A stretch of 64,000 bases of DNA from Vespula vulgaris (taxonomy: Eukaryota > Arthropoda > Insecta > Hymenoptera > Vespidae), in assembly GCF_905475345.1 (NCBI RefSeq), contig NC_066593.1, positions 4,817,774-4,881,773 on the forward strand, read 5' to 3'. Position 1 is the stretch's first letter. Every line of letters starts with the position of its first letter. The notes under the pieces are model-generated. The model searched no databases. It was not told the DNA's origin and saw only the letters and a program-made list of their open reading frames with translations. The position numbers were made by a program, and so were the translations under genes. Positions 11,209 to 23,758 of this stretch are shown one piece after another.

Positions 11209-13856
11209 CCTGAATCAAATGCCAAAATTACGTCAGATTGGTTCAATTTTACATTTTCTAGTAAAATGAATCAATTAATTTTGGCGCTTGCCTATTGTGA
11301 ATGTGTAAAGTTGAAGAAAGAAACAAAGAACTCTAACTGGTTAACTGTCAACATGACGTTGCAGCACACAATCAGTTCATAAAAAAAACCTAGAATGGAC
11401 CTCATTGTTTTGTTTTTTGTAGTAGTGCATACGGACACTGGACAGTTACAGTAATTTTTCAACAGTGCTTTACTGTTATCCTTGTGTTATTTCTAGATTT
11501 TGCTAAAAAGGACCATGTGCAAAATATCATCGATAATGCAGCAATTTAAGATGTACCAACAATTTTTTATGCTAAGCAGTTTTTCACAGCATATTAAAAG
11601 ATAAGCAGATGTAGTGCAAAACAACAAACATAATGTAACACTGTAATAGCTACAATGAAAATAATTTAAGAAATGAGAAACATAATGTACTAATTCTTTA
11701 AAAATCGGCGACAGTGCGTTAATTGTAATAGATTTAAACTTTGCACCATATACAACTTTGGAGAAGTTTGGCTTAAATATTCAAAATTATCCTGACACAT
11801 AAAACTAATATTGAAAGTTAAGATTCTGGAGACCAGATTACACTTACGAATCTCAGTTAAAGCAAGGATAATAACTGTTTACAATAATTACAACAAGAAC
11901 TTAATTTTACAGTTGAATTTAATAGGCATTGTTGCAGCTGATTTTAGGTATAAAATAAAATAAAGATTTGTACAGTGGAAAAAGTATAGAGGTATGCAAG
12001 AAGTATTTTTAATTTACTTTTACTAACACATCGTGTAAAAAGTTTAAGGAAATGTAGAAAAAAAAATCCTTTTATTGAGACGAAATAAATTTCATTTGAA
12101 CAGATTATATTAAAGGAGATCACTATGCCACACTACTTTGTAAGCATCTCGACATAGTACCTTACAATACGATTCAGTAGTTATGAACGAAGTTTTAACA
12201 GAAAATATTATAACAGTTGTGATACAAAGAACATGTTCATCTTTCTTGGGAAAAAGTAATAGGATAACAGAAATTTATTAGTAAATAATAATGAGAAACA
12301 CTGTGGAAAAAAATATTAACTTTAAATATTAATGTAGGAAAATTAAAAAGAAAATTCTCATTTTTTCAATTGAAACTCTAATATCTCTTCATTGCTTACA
12401 TTATATGCTTTTTGCATATGTAAGCATATGCAAGAGATATTTATATACTATATTAATACATGTAATTGCAAAAAATGTCTTATTAATATTTATTCTTTAC
12501 ATTCGAACTTGTACTATAACTTCGTATATATCAATTGTTCATTTATAAAAAGAAGTGATGAAAAAAATTAATTTGCTTTTGAAATAAATGTATTTATGTA
12601 AATCTTATGAGCTTAATTTTCATGTGAGCCATTAAATTAGCCTGATTAAAAAAGCTTAAAATCCTAGCCAATTCACTACATTAATAATATATAATAATTA
12701 TAACACATTTATGAAAGAATAATATAGGATTGACAGAAGTCTCCTTTATTTTGTTATAAAAGCGTCTTGTATATGTGTGTGTGTGCGTGCAAGTGTGCGT
12801 GGAACGTATGTATATATTACTTTAAATTGAGAAGTGCATTTTCAAGATATACTCTTAATGTCTTCAATATCTACAGTGTTTCATGTTATTATATACTTGT
12901 TTTTTCTTTTTTCATTTTATAGATTCAATTTCTGGTGCCTTCCATCATTATATGTATATTATCACCTAGATCTGCTTATTTTTTATTATATTTACTAAAT
13001 GAATTGAGATATCTATCATATTTTAAGAGAACATTGTAGTCGGTGTTTGTTTTATTATTCTAGAATTAACACAATTATAGATAAATGATTTCTTTGTGTT
13101 ACACAGGAAAAGGTAATAAAAAAATACGAATATTAATATATAATAAATTATGTATCTGTGTCCTAGGGATCTAACTCTTTCACTCTACTACACCAATTAG
13201 AAAATTAATGTTTCGTAAAAATTTCATTTTTTCCTAAATTTAATTTTAGAACATTTGACTTTGAAATATGCAAATATTATACATATCTATGATACAAAAG
13301 AAAAATTCATGTAAATTATATACACGAGATAAAACGATTTCTTTTTTACGATTTAAAAAATATACAAAAGATTGCTACTTATTTGTGGATATATACAATG
13401 GATAATATTGTTTATTATCAACAGATACAAAATTATCATGCAAACATGTTAATATCAGATAACAACTGAAAAGTAATGTAAAAATTTTTAATATGTACGA
13501 AGGATGTACGCTGACATGACGAAACGAATAATTTATTATTTAGTAAGTTTGTTTATTGTATTTACGTTACACACCTATAAATACAAAAATACCGTTTTAT
13601 AATAAAATCCAAAATTTTAATTCATGTAACCTTTCTAAAATTTAGTTAGAATAGATTGGACATTTGTACTGAAGTGATAAGTGAACATTTCTGATAACAT
13701 CGTTGTTTGTATTTTATTTACAGTCAATTACAAATTATCTTAGAATATAATCTTTGAGAGTTACTTGTACACTGCTGTTAATACTTTATCGTGTTTAAAC
13801 TAAAGAATTTATTTGATAAATACAATTCTTCTAAAATTGTATTTTGACGCGAACTA
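11209..13856. other. long AT-rich region between convergent CUL4 and MIPEP
   Basis: About 2.6 kb without a gene, between two genes meeting tail to tail. Overlapping AATAAA signals at about 11954-11964 could end the CUL4 transcript, giving a 3' UTR near 750 nt. The rest may be an extended 3' UTR or spacer. The one structured element seen is a hairpin at 12381-12440, listed separately. A short TG-rich tract lies near 12773-12800. Confidence 0.6.
12381..12440. repeat. 60-nt imperfect hairpin (miRNA-like or MITE-like)
   Basis: The outer nine bases (ATATCTCTT, 12381-12389) pair perfectly with 12432-12440. Inside, a 3-bp, a 9-bp (TGCTTACAT) and a 4-bp block also pair, separated by bulges of 1-3 nt, with a TTTTT loop at 12409-12413. 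In all about 25 of 27 stem positions pair. The strand of any transcript is unknown. Confidence 0.5.
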
Positions 13857-16704
13857 TTACTTTAATGTTTTTATTGTTTTAATATATTCATTTCTTATAT
13901 CAATTTCATTTAATAACGAGTTTGCAAAGTTACTAGGATTAGCATTTTTGTGTAGAAAATCAGAAACTAATAATGATGGAGGTTTACCACCACCATGTGC
14001 TAAGCATTCCCAACGATATTTTTCACCAGCAATTCTGCTCAGGGGATCGTGTTGAAAGTATGTTTGCCAAATCCAAGAGGCTATTGCACGCGATATTAAA
14101 TAAGAGTAATATTTGGCACCATATCCTACTAGATGAGAAAATCGCAATTGCCATGCCTAAAGATAAAAAGAATGAATAATTATCATAAACAATATATCTC
14201 ATATTCATATTAACTTCTTACATTTTTAAAAAGGAATACATACTGTATTTTCAATGTATGGTAAACCATAATATTTTCCTTGAATATCTTTTAAAATTTC
14301 TGTTGTAGATTTTTCTGTCTTATTGCTATGATAAACGTGATCTAACATACTATAAAATACTTGATTTTGCAGCTCGGATGCACAAAAAATATGTTTCGAA
14401 GCGCATAACTTTTGTAACAAATTATCCGGAATTGGCTCGTTCGTTTGATAATGTTTTGCAAACATGGATAATACCTAAACAAAATTAAAATTTGTGTAAG
14501 AGTACTATGATAAATCTTTTACTTAATACTTTTACATATTACTTACTCGTGGATCGCCTGCAAAATATTCCATTAACACGCTCGGTACTTCTGCAAAATC
14601 TGTACTGCATCTAGTACCTGTCACATGTTGATATTTTGTTCTACCTAACATAGAATGCAATGCATGTCCCATTTCATGAAATAAATTATCAACTGAGGAT
14701 GGATTTAGTAAGCATGGATTAGACCATCTGGGTGATGGTAAAGATAACATTAAAACAACTATAGGAATCTGAAAATAAACATTGTCAAATTATAAAAGTA
14801 AATTAATAAAAATAACTTTTTTTTTTTCAATGTTACCTGATAGGTTCCATCAGACAATTGTTTTCCACCTCTAATAGCAAAATGACAATCTTGATTAGGT
14901 TTTCCTTTTCTTTCAAAAAAATCACAATAAATGTAACCCAATGTTGTTTCATCTTTATCAATCACTGCTAATTTATGTATATTTTGTGCCCATACTTCAC
15001 CATGTAAAACTGGTACAGATTCCAGTCGTATTCCATACAATGCTTGTACAAGATAATTTAAACCATCCATACAAGAACCAAGAGAAAAATATGGAGCAAA
15101 ATCATTGGTGGAAGTATTTAACCATGTTTTTTTAGCTATTGAAATAAAATAGGCTGTGTCCCATGGCATCAAATCCTATACAATATAAGTAAATTGTTAG
15201 AAATATCACAACAATTCTATTCACTAAATATAAAATTAATTTTTTGTAAAAAAACAAACGCACTTGTTTTATAGATGATTGAGTATTTTTCATTTCCTGC
15301 ATTTCTTGAAAATCTTGCATTGCTTTAATTCGTAAATTATCATTCAAAATATTGAGAAAATCATTTACTGCTTCAGGTGTTTGTACTGTACTACCTCTTA
15401 CAGCTCTGTGGAAAGAAATAATATCTGAATAATAAAATAATATTGCATTAAATATAATATTCATTAGTAGAGAATGTCTCTACTAAAATTAAAATTTACA
15501 TAGAATTACCTATGAACATATGTAGGAAATCCACATATTTGTGCCAATTGATGTCTACAATTTAAAAGCTTAACCAATAAATATTCTTGTTGTTTATCAG
15601 GATATAAAAATAGCTTATAAGCTGCTTCACGAACAGTAGTATTGGATGAATCTGTATAAAGTCCACTTACTAATATCTGACCATTGTGTATCTCAAAACT
15701 GAGAAAATTAGCTAATGTAAAATAATGGTGGCAACATATAGTAAAAATATTTTTATACATCTTTCAATGTAAACATAAATAAATCATTATACTCACTTTT
15801 GCCTGATATTTTCTGGCAAAATATCAGCTCTTACAGAGCGTGTACTAACAGCACCAGCCATAAATTTCTGACCTGCCTAATAATAAATTACTTATTGGAA
15901 AAATAAATATAATTACTAATAAATTAATAATACAATTATATGTATACACTGAGCTTACTTGTAATATATCATCATTTAACATGACAACTTGTTTTCTTTG
16001 TTCTTCTGGCAAATGAATACCACTTTGTTCAAAATCAAACAAAAATAGTTTGGCAACATGGTCATCAATGGGAGAAGTTTTTAAAATGTCTCCATTCTTT
16101 ATAACATGCTGTAATGCATTATATAAGTCACAGTGAGTATTAAGTCTGTTAAAGAAATAACAAATAATATTAATAAGTTCATTGTAATCATTATTGATTT
16201 ATTACTGAATGAATAGATCCAAATTACATACTTTTCAACAACACTACTTAGTGATATAGAAGCATCTTCTGCAGCTTCAACAAACTCTATATTTGGATGT
16301 GCAATTCTAATGAATTCTGCTAAATCTGCAACTTTACATAAAGTATCAGACAATTCATCGAATATTTCTACCATATTTCTTTTTCTGTTAACATCAGTTA
16401 CTTCAGCTATAAGTAAATCAGTTTGAGCGAATGCCTGTTCTTTCAATGTTTTAAATCCACTTGCATCTTTAAGTTCAGGTATACCAAATAAACCCTATAA
16501 TATAAGGAATATACGGCAATATACTTAAACAAGGTATTTATGAATTTTATTATATAAAATTAAACTTACAGTTTCTTTTTTGGATAAACTAAATCCATGC
16601 TCTATTTTTGCAACAGAATTAAATGCTGTTGCTAAAGGTGACCATGTATTTACATGTCTATACATTTTGAGATACTTCAAAGAACACTTGTTGAATGGCA
16701 TCAT
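13857..16704 (-). CDS. MIPEP: mitochondrial intermediate peptidase (M3 metalloprotease)
   Basis: Ten minus-strand exons: 16704-16570, 16494-16232, 16145-15959, 15876-15797, 15698-15510, 15405-15264, 15175-14837, 14768-14547, 14474-14244, 14156-13857, giving 695 aa. The N-terminus is basic and Ser/Asn-rich, as expected for a matrix-targeting presequence. Family landmarks are TGLFGIPEL, FDELSDTLCKVADLAEFIR, FDFEQSGIHLPEEQRK and REAAYKLFLYPD. The active site is HEMGH at residues 476-480, with the third zinc ligand in FAEVP (E505). The conserved YQHVTGTRC loop precedes it. The enzyme removes an octapeptide from matrix-targeted precursors after MPP cleavage. ATG ATG opens the frame, so either methionine may start. 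The gene is divergent to HDAC6. Confidence 0.96.
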
Positions 16705-17389
16705 TTTGTTTTATTATTTATTTAATTAATATATTAAACAAATATAAATATATCTGCCAGTCTAGAAAATATGAATTTATAAGAAATTAAAATAAATTAA
16801 TTCTAATACTTTTATTGAGGTTATAATCTATACTCGCATACAAAGTAATATATATATATATATATATATCATGTGTGCGAGCATATATTATATATATATA
16901 TATATTATATATAAATATAAAACATTTCGTAAAGAATATAATTAATATACAATTTTTTGCAATTTATCTTCAAACACAACTAATTTTTTTTTATGATTAG
17001 AAACGATAGATTAGTACTTCATCTTATTTGTATACTTTGTATACAATCTTACGCATAATGCGTTGCCCTTCTTCACAAAGATTACTTTCACACATATATT
17101 AGGTTTGTTCTTTTATTTTAATTATTTATTTTTTTTTGAATGATGGCGTCATAGTCTGACGACGCTGCGCAATGCAGACATGTAACTCTTTTTAAACTAA
17201 GAAATAAATTGAATGTGTAATGAAGTTAAAAAAATGAGAAAATCGAAAATTTCGTAACTGATAAAGATAGAGTCAGTTTATGTCAGATTCTTCGGATAAT
17301 CATCGGTGGAATTTTCATAAATATGCAGTTGACCGTATAAAATAAATTTCTTAAATTTAACATTTTTCAAGGTTAAGCAAAGATAACAA
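16705..17389. promoter_or_regulatory. divergent promoter region between MIPEP and HDAC6
   Basis: The two genes start 685 bp apart, head to head. Two TA-dinucleotide blocks lie at about 16851-16910. The GC-richer core near 17140-17175 carries an inverted pair CGTCA (17147-17151) and TGACG (17157-17161), CRE-like half sites. TGCGCA follows at 17166-17171, an NRF1-like half site. The likely start sites lie on either side of this core. Confidence 0.55.
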
Positions 17390-17752
17390 ATGGTAAGAAG
17401 TAATCCCTATTCTATATATGCTGTGAATAAATATTTTGTTTAGTACAATATCACATGATAGCATATTGATAAATATAGTCATTGTGGATGACAATATATT
17501 TCAGTGGAAGGGATGTACGTATGTATATAAGGGCATACTCGATGTCTATACTCCTACGTATATTTGCTGACAGATTAAATTTACACGAAAATTGCTGATT
17601 TGTATTTGATATTTTAAATATTTTTATAAATCTTTTTGTTTTTTTTGTTTTTTTTTAGTGTGTACGTTTTTATCACATTAATTTTTTTGGCTATCAATAT
17701 TTTCATCATTTATTTACAAATAATTAAGTATATATACGTTTTTTCACATATG

Positions 17753-17799
<47 letters not shown>

Positions 17800-20700
17800 A
17801 TGCGATATGTAGTATATTGTAATTTTGTTCTTATGTTTTTCTCATTTATTATAATTTATATGTATATTATGATTTGATTAGTTAATATATTTTATATATC
17901 TTAATTTTTGCAAAATACAACATAAAAAGCTTGTTAACATGAAATATTATTAATAGTCGAAAACTGGAGTAGAAGGAAATTTGTTTGATGCTGTGAGGCA
18001 ACTAGCAGAGAGTGAAATTCAACTTATCAAAGCTATTGAGGAGTCTACCATGGATTGTCAAAGAAATACTACAGATATGAAATCTACAACAAAAAAAAAG
18101 AATATCAAGAAATCACCTAAACTCTCAAATGTAAGAATGATTTATTATATTAATTTTATAATGTATTTAGTAAATATATAATAATAATAATATATATCAA
18201 TAATATTTATTTTAATTTATTTGTTATCACGAACAGGTTCGACCATCTGCTGCTTTATTGGCAGCAAAACAAGAGGCAGTACAGCGTAAAATATTACATA
18301 ATAAAAAGTCTAACACAAACTTTGTGCATGACATCTATCAAAAGATTAGAGATGCATATAGTGTTATGCATAAGGAAACTGGTATTGTTTATGATCATTC
18401 TATGGAGGATCATAGATGCTTGTGGGATGATAATTATCCTGAATGTCCAGATAGACTAACAAGAATCTTAGAAAGATGTAAAGAATTAGGATTATTAAAT
18501 AGATGTAAATTAATTTCAACCAGATTTTGTACAGAAAATGAGATACTTAAAATGCACAGCCAAAAACAAATAGATATATTAAAATCAACCAGTGGATGTA
18601 TGGATCTGGATAAATTGGAAACATTGTCTTCCAAATATGATGCTATATATGTACATCCAGTAAGTAGATTATAGATAACAGTCTTAAAGAATCAAAAAAA
18701 TAATTAATTTACTTTTCAGTCCACTTATAAACTATCTTTATTGGCTGTGGGTTCAACAATAAGTTTGGTAGAAAGTATTTGTAAAGGAGATATACAAAAT
18801 GGCATGGCTATTATTAGGTAAAGTTCAATTAATCTTCAAACTCTTTTGGATTATTTATTGTGTTTAATTCCATTATATTTCAGACCACCTGGGCATCATG
18901 CAATGAAATCTGAATATTGTGGATATTGCTTTTATAATAATGTGGCTATTGCAGCAGAAAAAGCTCTAAATGATAATTTAGCAAATAAAATTCTTATTGT
19001 TGATTGGGATGTACATCATGGACAAGCTACTCAACAAATGTTTTATGATGATTCACGGTATTATTTTGATTAATAAATATTTATCCATTTGAAGTTTATA
19101 ATTATTAGTTCAGTAAGAATTATTTATTTATTAATTTTATTTTGTATCTCCTTTTTAGTGTAGTTTATTTTTCAATACATCGTTATGAAAATGGAACATT
19201 CTGGCCTAATTTAGAAGAATCTGATTTTCATTACATTGGTAAAGGTTTGGGAGAAGGTTATAATTTTAATATACCACTTAACAAAACTGGTATGACAAAT
19301 GCTGATTATATTGCAATATTTCAACAAGTTTTGTTACCAATGGCTTATGAGGTAAATAGCATAAATCAATTTTTTTTAATATTAATTTAGAGACTTTATG
19401 TAAAAAAATGAAATGCTTCTAAATTATATTTTATATTGCACAAATTGACGCATTTACTATTAAATATTAAAAGAACATAATATAGAACTAATACAATATT
19501 AATTATAGTTTCAACCAGATCTCATAATAGTCTCAGCTGGTTATGATGCAGCACTGGGATGCCCAGAGGTAAAATAGTAGAATTTATTTAACTATTGTTT
19601 TATTTTTCCAATCCTAGTTCCATCCAGATCTTATTATTGTTTCTGCTGGATTTGATTCTGCACTTGGAGATGAAAAAGTTAAGAAAAGTGATTTATTATA
19701 ATTTTCTGCTACATTCTTATTATTTATTTTTACTCATGCATATTTTTTCTTGAAATTATCATCATGGATTATTACATATAATATATATGTGTATGTGTAT
19801 ATATTTTTTATGATGTAAAGGGTGAAATGGAAGTAACACCTGCATGTTATGCTCATCTATTATCATCTCTATTGAGTCTGGCAGCTGGGAAGGTAGCTGT
19901 AGTGTTGGAGGTGTGTTTCATAAATTACCTATGTAATGTATTTATATAATTAATTTGAAAAACTGATAAGCATAAAACAGATGATTTATATAGATGATCA
20001 ATCTATTTGTGTTAATAGGGCGGTTATTGCTTAAAGTCATTGGCTGAAAGTGCTGCATTAACTCTGCGAACATTATTAGGTGATCCATGTCCTATGTTGC
20101 AAACATTGCAATTACCATCATTAAGGTAATCACAATGAAATAAAATATTTAACAAAAAAGCTAATTTATATTATATATCACATGTTACATTTTTAGTATA
20201 CGTGACACGATTTTAAATTCTATCTATGCTCATAAACAATTTTGGAAATGTTATCAGTATCAAGAACAATATAGTATTAATAATAGAATTGACAGAAAAG
20301 AAGAAAATAACGATCAATATTTACCGGTTGTTAATTACAAGTAAGTTATATTATAATATATAATGTATAATTATTAAAAAAAAATTTATTATCACTTATA
20401 CATTTATATAGGGGAGAAGTGTATAAACCAGATATTTATCAAACAAGAAATTGTTATCCTGTACAGAGTAAAGAGATTCTTGAAGCATTAGATAAAAAAT
20501 TAGATTCATTGATAAAATGTAAGTCCTTCATTACAATAATATTAATTTTATATTTTGGATAATAATATATTAAAAAGCAGTATTTTTGTAGTTACAAATT
20601 TATCCAAAGCACTTAACAAAGTATGTATTGTATATGACAACAGGATGTTGAAACATTGCGATACTATTAATAACACACATCCTGAAAAGCCAAATCGAAT

Positions 20701-22958
20701 TTTAAGCATTTATAAAAAACATGAAGAGCATGGTTTACTAGAACGATGCTATTTACAACAAGTACGTAATTTTAATTTATTTAATTTATTAATATATACA
20801 TACTTAGAATAAGACATGTGAAATTAATTTTTTTTAATAACCGAATCATACATTATATCTTATAAAGGGAAGAGTGGCAACAGAGGAAGAAATATTATTA
20901 GCTCATTCACAGGACTACATTCATGCAATAAAAAAGACAGAAACATTTAAATCCAAAGAATTGGAAAGACAAGCATTAAAATATAATTCTGTTTATTTGC
21001 ATAATGAAACATGGTTTTCTGCTTGTGTATCTGTTGGTTCATTACTTGAAATTGTAGACAATGTATTAAATGGACAAGCACAATCTGGAGTTGCAATAAT
21101 AAGACCTCCAGGACATCATGCAGAACCAGATCAAGCATGTGGTTTTTGTATTTTTAATAATGTTGCAATAGCAGCAAAATATGCTGTAAATATTCGTAAT
21201 GTAAAGAGGTAAAAATAATTCTTTATTATTTAATTTAATTGGAAATTGTAGTAATCAAATTTAAAAATAAAAGAGATTAAAATTGTTTTCATAATTTTCA
21301 GGGTATTAATAGTAGATTGGGATGTACATCATGGAAATGGAACTCAATCTATTTTTGAAAGTGACCCAAATGTACTTTATATATCCATTCATCGTTATGA
21401 TAATGGAAATTTTTTTCCACATTCTAAATATGGCAATTACACTTCTGTTGGCTCAGGGTTAGGAGAAGGTTATTGTGTAAATATACCATGGAATAAAGTG
21501 AGTATTGTACTATATAATTTTAATGTTTATCATTCTAACAAAGATTTATTATTGTTGCTTTTTTTTTCTTCAGAAAGGAATGGGAAATGCAGAATATATA
21601 GCTGCATTTCAACAAGTTGTTATGCCAATTGCTTATCAATTCAATCCAGATTTAGTTTTAGTCTCTGCAGGTTTTGATGCTTGTATTGGAGATCCACTAG
21701 GAGGTATGTGATAATATATGTAAAATGTTATTGACATAATCATTGAATGATATAAAAAAAAAATTATTTTTTGTAAGGATGTACGGTAACTCCAGAAATG
21801 TATGGACATTTAACACATTGGTTATCTTCCATGGCAAATGGACGTATTATTCTTAGTCTGGAAGGAGGTTATAATATAAATTCGATTTCTCATTCAATGG
21901 CAATATGTACAAAAGCATTACTTGGTGACCCATTACCCTTGTTAGATGCTTCATTAGTACCATGTTCAAGCGCAATACATTCTATAAATAATGTATTAAA
22001 AACACAAAAGAAATATTGGCCCAATTTAATGTTCAATTTATCATTGCCAAAAGAAAATCTCACAAAAATTGCTACTTATAAAAAAATGGATGAGCAAGTT
22101 CGAAATTCTAAATTTAATGAACATTCAGAATCGAAAATTGCTTTAGAGGGTATTGAAAATGAAAAATTGGATATCAAACTTTCCTTTGATAAAAATAGTA
22201 TGAATTTAGTAACAGATGAAGAGATATTGAAACTTCAAAATGAGATTGAAAATATAAAAATTAAGAATTCAAAAACTATGAAGGAAGGGACAACTACAGA
22301 AATAGCTAGGACATGTGTAAATAAGGATCAACAGAAAGAAAGACAGAGAAGAGAGACTGCAGGAAGTTCTAATAATGCAGGAAGTAGTAATGATCTTGGA
22401 GAGAATAGAGGAATTTATGATGGAGCAACAAGTTTGACTGATTATCTCTCTGATAACCTGCAGGTAATGATCTTGCAACTTCTTTTATTTGTTTTTATTG
22501 TTGTATTAAAATACAAAAATTTTATATCCAGGCATTAATAGCTGGCGAAATGTTTGCTGTTATACCATTGCGCGATTGTCCACATCTAGATACTGTTAAT
22601 GATGTACCTTCTCGTGGTATCGATGTACATTTACCATGTATGGAATGTGGTAGCAGTGTTGAAAATTGGATTTGCCTACAATGTTATACTGTACATTGTG
22701 CAAGAAATATCAATCAACATGCATTATTACATGCTGATGAAACTCAGCATCCTCTGACTCTAAGTTTTAGTGATTTATCAGTCTGGTGTTATGGATGTGA
22801 AGCTTATATCGACAATCCGGTAAGATATTTTAATGTTACGAGAAATAAAAATTTTATGTAAATATATATTACGATTTTAGAGATTATATGCAGCTCGGAA
22901 TGCAGCACATCAAAGTAAATTTAATCAAGAATCACCATGGACTTACGAGGGACAATGA
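17390..22958 (+). CDS. HDAC6: histone deacetylase 6 (two deacetylase domains plus ZnF-UBP)
   Basis: Exons: 17390-17392 (ATG only), 17957-18130, 18237-18659, 18720-18817, 18884-19057, 19159-19351, 19509-19568 or 19618-19677, 19821-19910, 20019-20125, 20197-20340, 20412-20518, 20592-20761, 20868-21208, 21302-21497, 21574-21703, 21778-22463, 22532-22819, 22881-22958, giving 1153 aa. Domain 1 has RPPGHHAMKSEYCGYC and DWDVHHG (zinc ligands D275, H277), with the third ligand D368 on the alternative exon. Domain 2 has RPPGHHAEPDQACGFC, DWDVHHGNGT (D702, H704) and SAGFDACIGDPLGG (D795). A linker of about 200 Lys/Glu-rich residues precedes the C-terminal ZnF-UBP (from about 1033; CMECGSSVENWICLQC), which binds free ubiquitin C-termini. 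HDAC6 deacetylates tubulin and HSP90 and links ubiquitinated aggregates to dynein, mainly in cytoplasm. The ATG-only first exon is inferred from ATG|GTAAGA joined in phase 0. Confidence 0.95.
17757..17791. repeat. (TA)n microsatellite in HDAC6 intron 1
   Basis: About 17 TA units in the intron between the putative ATG-only exon and exon 2. Confidence 0.9.
19509..19568 (+). other. HDAC6: HDAC6 alternative exon 7a (60 nt)
   Basis: Preceded by an acceptor (AATTATAG) and followed by donor GAG|GTAAAA. It encodes FQPDLIIVSAGYDAALGCPE in phase 0, including the third zinc-ligand aspartate of deacetylase domain 1. It splices in frame from exon 6 (ending 19351) to exon 8 (starting 19821). Confidence 0.85.
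19618..19677 (+). other. HDAC6: HDAC6 alternative exon 7b (60 nt)
   Basis: Homologous copy of exon 7a with the same length and phase. It has a pyrimidine-rich acceptor (AATCCTAG) and donor AAA|GTTAAG. It encodes FHPDLIIVSAGFDSALGDEK. Only 49 nt separate it from exon 7a, so joining both in one transcript is unlikely. The GFD...GD pattern resembles vertebrate HDAC6 domain 1 more than exon 7a does. Confidence 0.85.
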
Positions 22959-23758
22959 ATTAGTGCCATATTTTGCTTATAATTACATGTAGCAGATATT
23001 GATAAAATTAGAAATTTATTGGAATGTTATTATTTAGTATTTTTACATATTATTTTTACTAAATTCTAAATAGTCTTTCTTTATTAAATCTTTAACAAAA
23101 ATTACTATTCTTTTACATCTATATATTAGGATTAGGAATAGAAATACAAATATATATGAAGTATGAAATATAATATGTTCGCAATATGATAATAATTTTA
23201 TCATTATTACTAATAACTAATATGCTCGAATTGAACATGTATTAAAATATTCTTCTATTATAATATTAGAAATCTAATTATGTTGATTTAACACATTGCC
23301 AAAACATAATGAAATTTATTATGTATAAATAATGTAGTTTATTTTACTAAGGAAATAGTGGGTAATTTTAGAGAGAAGATATTTTCTTAAACAGCAAATA
23401 TTTTCATAAACTCTCTATATATACCAGGCGACTACAATAATTAATGAGTACATAGATATATACGTAAAAATACATTCGCTTATAAATATATAATTTTTTT
23501 ATGATAAATACTTATACTTGCATTGCAATATTTACAAAAATCTAGTCGACATTCATATGTAACTATACTTTATAAACATAAATAAAAAGCAGTTAAAATG
23601 AAATTAATTTTGTACTTTAAATTTAGTTTGATAAAATGTACAGTACATGTAGAATACAAAAAAATAATTGTTCGAAGTAATTATTAAATATTTTACGTTT
23701 TTGTTTTTGAATAGATTTTTGTTATGATAAAATATGGAACGATTTATTTATTGCTTTT
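22959..23758. other. convergent 3' flanks of HDAC6 and PIGZ
   Basis: Eight hundred bases of AT-rich DNA with several candidate poly(A) signals, including AATAAA near 23581 on the + strand. Nothing protein-like or structured was seen. Confidence 0.6.
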
